From: CAIYRG01 sp035577685
GTDB taxonomy: Bacteria > Pseudomonadota > Alphaproteobacteria > Micropepsales > Micropepsaceae
Assembly: GCA_035577685.1 (NCBI GenBank)
Contig: DATLVC010000136.1
Coordinates: forward strand, 1 to 10,760
Direction of reading: 5' to 3'
DNA: 10,760 nt
Shown here: piece after piece, positions 1 to 7,110 of the stretch
Numbering within the stretch: position 1 is the stretch's first letter
How the letters are laid out: the number at the start of each line of letters is the position of its first letter
Made by a program: the position numbers and the translations under genes
The notes under the pieces: generated by a model
What the model was told of the DNA's origin: nothing
Databases searched by the model: none
Seen by the model: the letters and a program-made list of their open reading frames with translations, nothing else

Positions 1-241
1 CCCAAATCGCGGCAAACACGAGATAGGGCACTGCGCGAAACAGCCAGGACGCGTTGTGGGCCATCACCACATCCTTACGGAAGAGGCGCAGCAGATCGCG
101 ATAGGGCTGAATCAGCGGTGGACCTTGGCGGCGGAGGAGTCGCGCCTTCACTTTGCGGATGAAGCCGGTGAGGAGCGGCGCCAGAAGCACCACCAGCATC
201 ATCTGTGCGCCTTGCACGGCGAGGTCGCGCATCAGCTCCAT
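1..241 (-). CDS. hyfC: Hydrogenase-4 / formate hydrogenlyase membrane subunit C (HyfC/HycD, NuoH-like), N-terminal part only
   Basis: Reading the minus strand from the ATG at 241 gives 80 open codons that continue past the left edge. The N-terminus has a first membrane helix (about residues 11-27). A basic cytoplasmic loop follows with the signature RRQGPPLIQPYRDLLRLF around residues 37-54, then a second hydrophobic stretch from about 67. The RRQGPP...QPYRDL loop is characteristic of HyfC/HycD/NuoH subunits, the membrane anchor beside the quinone or ferredoxin-linked arm of complex-I-like enzymes. The start overlaps the hyfB stop by 10 bases (ATGGAGCTGA carries both), which implies translational coupling. 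No strong Shine-Dalgarno is visible, only a GGCGG-like stretch. Family membership is firm. Whether the complex is a true hydrogenase cannot be judged, because the catalytic-subunit genes lie outside the window. Confidence 0.88.
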   Translation of the reverse strand, partial: MELMRDLAVQGAQMMLVVLLAPLLTGFIRKVKARLLRRQGPPLIQPYRDLLRLFRKDVVMAHNASWLFRAVPYLVFAAIW

Positions 242-2244
242 ACCGCCAACACCAAAAGCAGAGCCACGAGGGTGAGGAACACCAGGCTGAGATAGCGCCG
301 GATGGTGAGGAACTGCAGCACGTTGAGCCGGGTGGCGATGAAGCCGACGCCTCCGGCCAGCGGCACGTAAAGCCGATCCCAGATCACATCGTGCAGCTCG
401 ACGCGCAAACGCGCCGGACGGTTATCGCCGGGACGCGGCATGTCGACATGCTCGCGGGCGCGAAAGACGAGCGTGCCGAAAACGCGCCGTATCGGTTGGG
501 CAAAACTCCCCGCGCTGTATTGGATGAGGGGGCTCGCATCGGGAAAACCGCAATCCCAGGGCGGCGCGCGGCGCAAGGTCTTGTTTCCCAGCACATGGAT
601 GGCATAGGCGGTGAGCGATGCCGAAAGCGCGACGAACACGAAGACGAGAAGGCCATTATAGGAGCTTCGGCTTTCGGCAATCGGAACGATGGAAAGCCAC
701 GGCACGGCCGCTTGCGAGGGCATGTGCGCGCCCAGGACCGCTTGCGAAGCGGCCCCGATGGCGTCGATGCCGAATCCTGGGAGAATGCCTGCAACGAGGC
801 AAAGCGCGGCGAAGCTCAGCATCGCAGCCAAGGAAAACGGATCGCTATCCTTGGCGCTCTCGGCCATCGGCGAGCGCGCGCGCCCCAGAAAGGCAATGCC
901 GAACACACGAACGAAGCACGCGCCGGCCAGCGCCACCGCAAGGGCAAGCAGCGCGCCCACCGCGGGGATGATGAGGCGCAGACCCCATTGCGGCATATCG
1001 GGGCTGAGCAGGATGGCCTGGAAGATCAGCCATTCGGAGACGAAGCCATTGAGCGGCGGCAAGGCGGAAATGGCCGCGCACCCGACCAGGCAGGCGAACG
1101 CGGTTACCGGCATGCGGTGGATCAGGCCGCCGAGCTTTTCCATGTCGCGCTCGCCGGTCGCGGTCAGGATCGCGCCGGAGCCGAAAAACAACAGGCTCTT
1201 GAAAAGCGCATGATTGAAGACGTGAAACAAAGCGGCGGTGAAAGCGAGCACGGCGGCGGCCTGCAGCTGATTGGCGCTGAACGCCAAAGCCAATCCGAGG
1301 CCGACGAAAATAAATCCGATATTCTCGATCGTGCTGTAGGCAAGCACGCGTTTCAGATCGTTCTGCATCAGGGCGTATAGGACGCCCATCGCGGCGGTCG
1401 CCCCGCCCAAAATGAGCACCACGAGGCCCCACCACCATTCCGGCGGTCCGAGCAGATCGAACACGATCCGGATGAAGCCATAGATGGCGACCTTGGTCAT
1501 GACTCCGCTCATGAGCGCGGAAACATGGCTGGGGGCTGCGGGATGGGCGAGAGGCAGCCACGCATGCAGCGGCACAAGACCCGCTTTCGAGCCCGCGCCG
1601 ATGAGGGCCAGTGCGAGAACGAAGATGGCGGTGACCGTGGAGGGCAGGTTCCCGCGCATGACATCGAAGGCGTAATTGCCGTCCGTCCCCGCGAGGAGGC
1701 CGAAGGCGAGCAAGAGCGCGAAGGTGCCGAAGCTCGCCATCAGAATGTAGACATAGCCCGCCTTTACATTGTCCGCGACGCGGTCATGGGAAACCACCAG
1801 CGCCCATGACGTGAGCGACATGAATTCCCACGACAGCAGAAAGCTGAACGCATCGTCGGCCAGGACGACGAGATTCATGCCGGCGAGAAAGGCGGGGAAG
1901 AATGGCAGGACGCGCAAGGGCGCATGTTCGTGCCGGCCATAGCCGATCGCGTAAAGGCTGGCTCCGGCCGCGCCGAGATTGACCACGACGAGGAAGAACG
2001 CCGAAAGCGCATCGATGCGGAAATGGGCGCCGATCCATGGCAGGCCGAGCGGCAATATGATAGCGGAAGGCTGCCCCTGTTCGGCAACGAGATCGGCGAG
2101 CGCAACGCCGAACGCGATGGCGGCGACAATGAAGCTCGCCCCGTAGACCAGCGTCGATCCGTGCCTCGAGCGCCCAACGAGTACGGCCGCGGGCACCAGG
2201 ACAAGAAAGACTGCGACGCACCACAACAGAATGACGACGATCAT
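232..2244 (-). CDS. hyfB: Hydrogenase-4 subunit B (HyfB/HycC, NuoL/M-type antiporter-like membrane subunit)
   Basis: This 670-residue, almost entirely hydrophobic protein has the length and pattern of HyfB. It is a proton-pumping, antiporter-like subunit (Proton_antipo_M family) in the inner-membrane arm of a complex-I-related oxidoreductase. Recognisable elements are the helix motif SWEFMSLTSW with acidic E140, and SKAGLVPLHAWLPLAHP from about 219 with K220. The H/K-rich HVFNHALFKS (341-350) and PLNGFVSEW (397-405) follow, and a C-terminal WDCGF motif lies near 563-567. E140 and K220 match the conserved charged pair of NuoL/NuoM-type pumps. The ATG at 2244 has AAGG nine bases upstream, overlapping the TAA of the preceding XRE gene. 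The 11-bp gap upstream and the 10-base overlap with hyfC downstream indicate one operon. No hyfA-like ferredoxin gene precedes it. The protein looks intact. Confidence 0.93.
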   Translation of the reverse strand: MIVVILLWCVAVFLVLVPAAVLVGRSRHGSTLVYGASFIVAAIAFGVALADLVAEQGQPSAIILPLGLPWIGAHFRIDALSAFFLVVVNLGAAGASLYAIGYGRHEHAPLRVLPFFPAFLAGMNLVVLADDAFSFLLSWEFMSLTSWALVVSHDRVADNVKAGYVYILMASFGTFALLLAFGLLAGTDGNYAFDVMRGNLPSTVTAIFVLALALIGAGSKAGLVPLHAWLPLAHPAAPSHVSALMSGVMTKVAIYGFIRIVFDLLGPPEWWWGLVVLILGGATAAMGVLYALMQNDLKRVLAYSTIENIGFIFVGLGLALAFSANQLQAAAVLAFTAALFHVFNHALFKSLLFFGSGAILTATGERDMEKLGGLIHRMPVTAFACLVGCAAISALPPLNGFVSEWLIFQAILLSPDMPQWGLRLIIPAVGALLALAVALAGACFVRVFGIAFLGRARSPMAESAKDSDPFSLAAMLSFAALCLVAGILPGFGIDAIGAASQAVLGAHMPSQAAVPWLSIVPIAESRSSYNGLLVFVFVALSASLTAYAIHVLGNKTLRRAPPWDCGFPDASPLIQYSAGSFAQPIRRVFGTLVFRAREHVDMPRPGDNRPARLRVELHDVIWDRLYVPLAGGVGFIATRLNVLQFLTIRRYLSLVFLTLVALLLVLAVWS

Positions 2245-2255
2245 CGTGATGGGCC

Positions 2256-2564
2256 TTATGTCGCGCGACCGGCGGGCGGTCTCGGACTCTTATCCCGGCC
2301 CACCTTGGCTTTCGGCACCGGGTCCTTCAAGCGGACTCCGCGGCCGCCCGAAAGGCTCTCGGCGCCCGCATTGATCAGTTCGATTCCCGCATCTTCGAGG
2401 GCGGAAATCAGGCGCATCAGCGAATCGACATTGCCGCGAATGAGGCCGTCACTCGCCTCCATCCGCTGGATGGTCGGCACGGACAGCCCGGAAAGATCGG
2501 CCATTTGGCGCTGGTCGATGCCAAGCAGGGCACGGGCAGCGCGCATTTGCGCGGAAGTGATCAT
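2256..2564 (-). CDS. Small XRE-family helix-turn-helix regulator at the head of the hyf operon
   Basis: This 102-residue protein begins with a compact Cro/C1-type helix-turn-helix. The core runs from about 5 to 60, with the recognition region QRQMADLSGLSVPTIQRMEA at 18-37. A GGRGVRL segment (73-79) then closes the domain, as in a short XRE family common in Rhizobiales. A basic, proline-rich tail of about 22 residues (KDPVPKAKVGRDK... ending GRAT) follows and looks disordered. It may add DNA or membrane contact, but that is a guess. There is no sensor domain, so any signal must come through oligomerisation or a partner. The gene ends 11 bp before hyfB on the same strand, and its stop overlaps the hyfB ribosome-binding site. 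It is therefore probably the first gene of the hyf transcript and may autoregulate it. The start at 2564 fits the family N-terminus (MITSAQ...RAARALLG). Confidence 0.85.
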   Translation of the reverse strand: MITSAQMRAARALLGIDQRQMADLSGLSVPTIQRMEASDGLIRGNVDSLMRLISALEDAGIELINAGAESLSGGRGVRLKDPVPKAKVGRDKSPRPPAGRAT

Positions 2565-2581
2565 GCGTCTCGCGGGAATCG

Positions 2582-2631
2582 CAATTGTCCCGCCGCATGG
2601 AAATACTTTTAAAGGTTAAATGCAACAATTG
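2582..2631. repeat. Inverted pair of ACAATTG boxes flanking the XRE-hyf promoter
   Basis: ACAATTG occurs on the plus strand at 2625-2631 and on the minus strand at 2588-2582. The CAATTG cores are 44 bp apart, about four helical turns. One overlaps the candidate -35 box and the other lies just downstream of the predicted start of transcription. This is a plausible operator pair for the neighbouring small XRE repressor, inferred from position only. Confidence 0.35.
2600..2628 (-). promoter_or_regulatory. Candidate promoter of the XRE-hyf operon
   Basis: On the minus strand, TTGTTG (2628-2623) and TATTTC (2605-2600) are separated by 17 bases, about 36 bases upstream of the XRE start codon. The stretch is AT-rich against a GC-rich background. 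Both boxes match the sigma-70 consensus only partly, so this is a candidate based on position and spacing. Confidence 0.35.
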
Positions 2632-2635
2632 ATGT

Positions 2636-2647
2636 GTGACATGTCAC
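2636..2647. promoter_or_regulatory. Perfect 12-bp palindrome upstream of the XRE-hyf promoter
   Basis: GTGACATGTCAC reads identically on both strands. It lies in the 107-bp gap between the efflux adaptor gene and the XRE gene, immediately upstream of the candidate -35 box. It has no loop and no following T-run in the minus direction, so it resembles a dimer-binding operator more than a terminator. Which protein binds it is unknown. The XRE product encoded next door is the simplest candidate. Confidence 0.4.
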
Positions 2648-2671
2648 TTTTGAACGATTGTGCGTCATTCT

Positions 2672-3802
2672 TCAGGCATGGGGCGTTGACTTGACCGTCG
2701 TTCCCGGTGCCGGCGCGCCCTGTACGGACGCCATGATCTCCGCCTGGTCGGCGAGGCCGCCGAGGATCTCCGTAATGCCGCCTTCCACCATTCCAGTCTG
2801 GACAGGCAAACGTGCAATCTTGCCCTGCTGCACGGCGTAGACGAATTTTCCGTTCGCGTCCGTGCCGACCGACGAGCTGGGCAAAGTGAGCGCATTGCGG
2901 TGAATGTCGGTTTCGAGCGAGACCTGCGCATACATCCCCGGATACAGCCGCCCGCCGGGATTGGGCACGTCGATCTCCGTCCGCATGTTGCGCGTCTGCG
3001 GGTCCAATCGCCCCTCAAAACGCGTGACCTTTCCGCTGATGGGTTTTCCCTCAAGCCCGTAAGGCTTGACGCTCACCTCAAGCCCGACCCGCAAACGGGA
3101 CACGTCGCTTTCCGGAACGTTGCAGAAAACCCGGATGACGTCGACGCGCTGCACCGTGAACAGCGGCGTCGTGAGCCCCGCCGTCGCGGCTTGGACAAAA
3201 TCGCCGCGATTGACCTGCCGATGCGAGACCACGCCGTCAAACGGGGCCACGATCCGTGTGTAGGCCAGCATCGTGCGAATCTGATCGGCAGTGGCGACGG
3301 CAAGATCGACGTCCGCGGCGGCAACGCTGGCATTCGCCTTGGCTTCGTCCAAGCTCTGCTGCGATGTGCCCTGGATTTTCAACAAACCTTCCTGCCGTTG
3401 CAGGGTAATTTGCTGAAGCGCCAGATTCGCGCGCTTCGATGCGATGGTGGCTTCGGCCTGGGCGAGTTGCTTTTCCGTTTCCGGCAGGCTGATGATCGCG
3501 AGCGGCTGGCCTGCCTTGACGTGATCGCCGATATCGGCGCGCACCTCGGCGAGATAGCCGGAAACCTTCGGATAGAGGTCCGCCGTCTCATAGGCTTCCA
3601 GTGTGCCGTTGGTGTTGAAGCTGCGGGCGATGTCGGCACGGATGGGCCGGATTGTTTCTACGCTTTGCACGGGTGCGGGTTGCGCCGGAGCGGCAGCGGC
3701 GTTTTTCGCGGCCGGCAGAAGCGCAAGATGAACCGCAAAGGCGATGCCGATGGCGGCGGAGCCGGCCACGCCGATGGTCCACGAATGAGATGGTCTTCGC
3801 AT
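2672..3802 (-). CDS. RND efflux periplasmic adaptor subunit (membrane fusion protein, HlyD/AcrA type)
   Basis: This 376-residue protein links the inner-membrane RND pump to an outer-membrane channel through the periplasm. The N-terminus (residues 8-29) is one hydrophobic helix followed by AAKNAAAAPAQ. It serves as a Sec signal or uncleaved anchor, and there is no lipobox cysteine. Domains in order are: first lipoyl half near 75-105 (YPKVSGYLAEV...GDHVKAGQPL); alpha-hairpin about 107-178; second lipoyl half 182-203 (TRIVAPFDGVV...RGDFV); beta-barrel about 218-298; and membrane-proximal domain to the end. Length is normal for the family. The ATG at 3802 follows a strong AAGGGG at five-base spacing. 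The gene starts 19 bp after the permease stop, so the two are clearly co-transcribed. The substrate cannot be deduced. No outer-membrane factor gene follows, so the pump may recruit a TolC-like channel encoded elsewhere. Confidence 0.92.
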   Translation of the reverse strand: MRRPSHSWTIGVAGSAAIGIAFAVHLALLPAAKNAAAAPAQPAPVQSVETIRPIRADIARSFNTNGTLEAYETADLYPKVSGYLAEVRADIGDHVKAGQPLAIISLPETEKQLAQAEATIASKRANLALQQITLQRQEGLLKIQGTSQQSLDEAKANASVAAADVDLAVATADQIRTMLAYTRIVAPFDGVVSHRQVNRGDFVQAATAGLTTPLFTVQRVDVIRVFCNVPESDVSRLRVGLEVSVKPYGLEGKPISGKVTRFEGRLDPQTRNMRTEIDVPNPGGRLYPGMYAQVSLETDIHRNALTLPSSSVGTDANGKFVYAVQQGKIARLPVQTGMVEGGITEILGGLADQAEIMASVQGAPAPGTTVKSTPHA

Positions 3803-3821
3803 CAGCGCCCCTTGGAAACGG

Positions 3822-6800
3822 TCATGCGTGCCCGGCCCCGGACAGCGCGCTGGCCGGATCGTCGGGATCGAGCGAGGGTGAATGCCGGCCGGCCCTCGCC
3901 CGCACCAGCGCGAACACGCCGGGGAGCACCAGAAGCGTCGCCAGTGTCGCGGCGGCCAATCCGCCGATGACGGCGCGGCCCAGCGGTGCAGCCTGTCCGC
4001 CGCTCGCTCCCAGCCCGATGGCCATGGGCAGCATGCCCGCGATCATCGCGAGACTGGTCATGAGAATGGGGCGAAGCCGGCTCACCGCGCCCTCTCGCGC
4101 GGCATCGAAAGACGATTTACCGGAAATGCGGCTGCGTTCGGCAAATGTCACCAGCAGGATCGCGTTCGCAACCGCGACGCCAACCGCCATGATCGCGCCC
4201 ATGAACGATTCAAGGTTCAGCGTGCTTCCCCAGAGCCATAGGGCAAGCGTTGTACCGGCAACCGCGGCCGGCACGGTGGAAATCGTAATAAAAGCGAGCT
4301 CAATGGATTGAAAATTCGCCACCAACAACAGGAAGATCACAAGAACCGCGAAGAGCAACCCTGTCCGCAACGCCGTCAGCAGATCGTTAAGCGGCTGCAC
4401 CTGTCCACGGATCGCGACATTCACCCGGGCCGGCGGCTTGCCCAATTGTGCGACGGCATCTGCTACTTCCCGGGCCGCGCTTCCCAGGTCCGTGTTCTCG
4501 ATATTTGCGGTTACGGTCACCATCCGGTCCATATTGTAGCGGTCATATTCCCCGACCACGGTGCCGGCCTGAACGGTGGCGACATTACGCAACAGCGCCG
4601 ACTTTCCTTTGTCGCCGGTGATCGGAATCCCTTTGACGTCCTCCATGGATGTCATCTGCAGCTGCGGCACTTCGACTTGAACTTGATAGGCGATCCCGGT
4701 GTTCGGGGCCGCCCAATAGAGCGGCTGCGTGAACCGGCTCGACGACGTAGCCGGGGACAGAGCGCGCGTCAGATCGTTGGTGGTAATACCCAGAACGCCG
4801 GCGCGCTCGCGGTCAAGCGCGACATTGACGGACGGATAGTCCAGCGGTTGACCGAATTGAACGTCGCGAAGCGAGGGCAAGGCGCCGAGTTTCTGCTTCA
4901 CTTTCTCGGCGAACGCGCGATCATTGTCGAGATTTGGGCCACTGACCGCCACCTCGATGGGCGTTGGCGCGCCAAAGCTCATCACCCGGCTGACGATATC
5001 GGCCGGCTCGAACGAAACCTGTACCTCGCTCATGTCTTTGGCGATGCGCTGACGCAGCCGTTCTCTCAGCGCGCCGATGTTGGTGTGGGAGCTACCCTTG
5101 AGTTCGACCTGAAGCACGCTTTCCTGCGGGCCGCTGTTCCAGAGATAGATGAAATTGATCGGGTAAGCCGAACCATGGACGCCAATGAGGGCGAGCGACA
5201 CGCCGACATTGGCGTCCCCTGCTTCCTCTTTGATGAGTTTCAAAATCTTTTGCGTGTAACCTTCCGTACGCTCCAACTGCGTGCCGGCGGGCGCCCGAAT
5301 TCTCAGTTGGAGCTGGGCCGCGTCCGCCTTCGGGAAAATGTCCGTTCCCAAACGTGGGAACAGGACGATGATCGTAGCGATAGCCGCGACGAGGTAAACG
5401 GACGCAATCAGCCAGCGCCACGCCAGCAGCGGGTTCAAGCTTCCCGCATAGGACGCTTGCAGGCGTTCCGAAAATCCCGTGGCGGCATGCCCGGAAGCTT
5501 CCTTGCGATGCGTCCAGACCGCGAGGATCGGCACCATGGTGCTGGCAAGGAGATAGGACGCCGCCATCGAAAATCCGACCGCCAGCGATAGGGGAAGAAA
5601 CAACGCGCGTGCGGCGCCTTCCATGCCGAAGGACGGCAGGAACACCGCGACCACACAGAGCATCGCGATAAGCAACGGCAACGCGACCTCGCGCCCGGAA
5701 TCCGCAACGGCGCGGCCGATGGACTGTCCCCTTCCGAGATGCGTGTGAATGTTTTCGATCGCCACCGTGGACATGTCCACCAGGATGCCGACTGCGAGCG
5801 CAAGACCGCCCAGCGTCATGAGATTGATGGTCTGGTCCACCAGCCAAAGGGCGAGCACCGCGGCGAGCAGCGAGATCGGAATGTTGAGCACCACGATGAA
5901 GGCGCTGCGCCAATCGCGCAGAAACAACAGCACCATGATGCCGGCAAGAAGCGCCCCCAACAGGCCTTCCGTCGTAAGTCCGGAAATCGAGTCGGTCACA
6001 AAGGGCGATTGATCGAACACGTAGCTGACCGTCGTGTCCTCAGGCAGCGCAGCCTGGAACTTCGCCATATTTGCTTTCACCAGATTGACGACCGAGAGCG
6101 TGGAGGCATCGGCGCGCTTGGTCACGGGGATGTAAACCGTGCGCAAACCGTTCACCAAGGCGATGCTGGTCGGGATGTCCGTCGAGTCGGTGACGCGGGC
6201 GACGTCGCGCACGAAGACGCCAGGCAAGGTGCCGGTCCGGATGGCGACGTTTTCCAGATCCTTCACGTTCTGCACGATCGAGTTTACCGGGACCATGGGA
6301 TACATCCCGTCGACCTCGATATTGCCGGACGGGCTTATCGTCTCCGCATTCGCAATTGCAGCCACCACATCCTGAGCGGAAATGTCGTAGGCCTGCAGCC
6401 GTTCGGGATCGAGGCTGACGACGATGCTGCGCGGGCCGCTGCCGAAGGGCGGCGGGGCAGACACCCCCGGCAGGGTGGCGAAAAGCGGCCGAACGGTATT
6501 GAGCGCAAGATCCTGGATTTGCCCGACCGTCCGCGTTGCGCTGGCAAAGGCGAGATAGCCGACCGGCACGCTGCCGGCATCAAAGCGTGTCACGAAAGGC
6601 GGCACGGCTCCGGGCGGCATGAAGGCCCGTGCGCGGTTCACGTAAGACACGGTTTCGGACATCGCCTGCGACATGTCCGTGCCGGGATAGAATTGCAGTT
6701 TGATGAGCGCGGCACCCTGAATCGACTTGGATTCGACGTGCTCGATGCCGGTGATGTAGAGGAAGTGATATTCATAATAATAGGTGAGGAAGCCTTCCAT

Positions 6801-6974
6801 CTGGGCGGGGTCCATGCCGCCATAGGGCTGCGCCACATAGATGGTCGGAACGCCGAGCGGCGGGAAGACATCGCGCGCCATCTGCCCCAGCGCGATGACC
6901 GCGCCGATGACGACCGCGGTGATTGCCACCACCACGGAGAAGGGACGCCGCAGAGCGAACCTCACCAAATTCAT
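3822..6974 (-). CDS. RND-family efflux permease (AcrB/CusA-like inner-membrane pump)
   Basis: This full-length 1050-residue RND transporter uses the proton gradient to export substrates across the envelope. It shows the duplicated RND plan: TM1 (about 9-30), a first periplasmic region (31-335), TM2-TM6 (about 336-490), TM7 near 520-540, a second periplasmic region (541-865) and TM8-TM12 (866-1028). Family motifs include FLRDWRS (351-357), TM4 GILVDMSTVAIENIH (396-410) and SRLRPILMTSLA (965-976). The TM4 aspartate pair is reduced to D400-M401, and the TM10 lysine position of AcrB is A936 (VAVANAIL), while R968 and T973 of the relay region are present. This suggests a non-AcrB proton relay. The VD-x-x-TV-x-IENIH form resembles a heterogeneous RND subfamily rather than classical AcrB. 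The ATG at 6974 has AAGG six bases upstream. The adaptor follows and a PadR regulator precedes it. Substrate unknown. Confidence 0.93.
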   Translation of the reverse strand: MNLVRFALRRPFSVVVAITAVVIGAVIALGQMARDVFPPLGVPTIYVAQPYGGMDPAQMEGFLTYYYEYHFLYITGIEHVESKSIQGAALIKLQFYPGTDMSQAMSETVSYVNRARAFMPPGAVPPFVTRFDAGSVPVGYLAFASATRTVGQIQDLALNTVRPLFATLPGVSAPPPFGSGPRSIVVSLDPERLQAYDISAQDVVAAIANAETISPSGNIEVDGMYPMVPVNSIVQNVKDLENVAIRTGTLPGVFVRDVARVTDSTDIPTSIALVNGLRTVYIPVTKRADASTLSVVNLVKANMAKFQAALPEDTTVSYVFDQSPFVTDSISGLTTEGLLGALLAGIMVLLFLRDWRSAFIVVLNIPISLLAAVLALWLVDQTINLMTLGGLALAVGILVDMSTVAIENIHTHLGRGQSIGRAVADSGREVALPLLIAMLCVVAVFLPSFGMEGAARALFLPLSLAVGFSMAASYLLASTMVPILAVWTHRKEASGHAATGFSERLQASYAGSLNPLLAWRWLIASVYLVAAIATIIVLFPRLGTDIFPKADAAQLQLRIRAPAGTQLERTEGYTQKILKLIKEEAGDANVGVSLALIGVHGSAYPINFIYLWNSGPQESVLQVELKGSSHTNIGALRERLRQRIAKDMSEVQVSFEPADIVSRVMSFGAPTPIEVAVSGPNLDNDRAFAEKVKQKLGALPSLRDVQFGQPLDYPSVNVALDRERAGVLGITTNDLTRALSPATSSSRFTQPLYWAAPNTGIAYQVQVEVPQLQMTSMEDVKGIPITGDKGKSALLRNVATVQAGTVVGEYDRYNMDRMVTVTANIENTDLGSAAREVADAVAQLGKPPARVNVAIRGQVQPLNDLLTALRTGLLFAVLVIFLLLVANFQSIELAFITISTVPAAVAGTTLALWLWGSTLNLESFMGAIMAVGVAVANAILLVTFAERSRISGKSSFDAAREGAVSRLRPILMTSLAMIAGMLPMAIGLGASGGQAAPLGRAVIGGLAAATLATLLVLPGVFALVRARAGRHSPSLDPDDPASALSGAGHA

Positions 6975-6989
6975 CGGCTGCCTTATCCA

Positions 6990-7003
6990 CGCTGGATCCA
7001 GCG
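6990..7003. promoter_or_regulatory. Perfect 14-bp palindrome in the RND leader (candidate operator or leader hairpin)
   Basis: CGCTGGATCCAGCG is a perfect palindrome centred about 22 bp upstream of the permease start codon. It lies just upstream of the AAGG ribosome-binding site and close to the predicted transcription start. It could be a dimeric-repressor operator, with the PadR gene directly upstream as the obvious candidate. In RNA it could form a short hairpin next to the ribosome-binding site. The sequence does not decide between these. Confidence 0.45.
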
Positions 7004-7005
7004 AC

Positions 7006-7033
7006 AGAATCGAATAACGCTATCGAAAGTCAA
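7006..7033 (-). promoter_or_regulatory. Candidate promoter of the RND-adaptor operon
   Basis: On the minus strand, TTGACT (7033-7028) matches five of six bases of the -35 consensus. A weak -10, GATTCT (7011-7006), follows after 16 bases. The expected start of transcription falls at or near the 14-bp palindrome. An internal promoter here would allow the pump to be expressed separately from padR, although read-through from padR is also possible because no terminator is visible between them. Confidence 0.4.
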
Positions 7034-7110
7034 TACTATGACGAGCGGGGGCGATCATCCACAACACAAAATCCATGTCAGATTCGTAATGCGGCCGCGG
7101 GGGCGGTTTC

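Noticed and set aside
205..1380. Long plus-strand open frame opposite hyfB
   Set aside because: The product is R/G/H-rich without any domain pattern, while the opposite strand gives a textbook HyfB. It is a GC-rich antisense shadow.
2636..2647. The GTGACATGTCAC palindrome as the terminator of the efflux operon
   Set aside because: It has no loop, is only 12 bp and is not followed by T residues in the direction of transcription. An operator role fits better.
7091..7110. GC-rich stretch after padR as an intrinsic terminator
   Set aside because: GCGGCCGC is a palindrome with no loop and is not followed by a T-run in the padR direction, so no terminator is supported.
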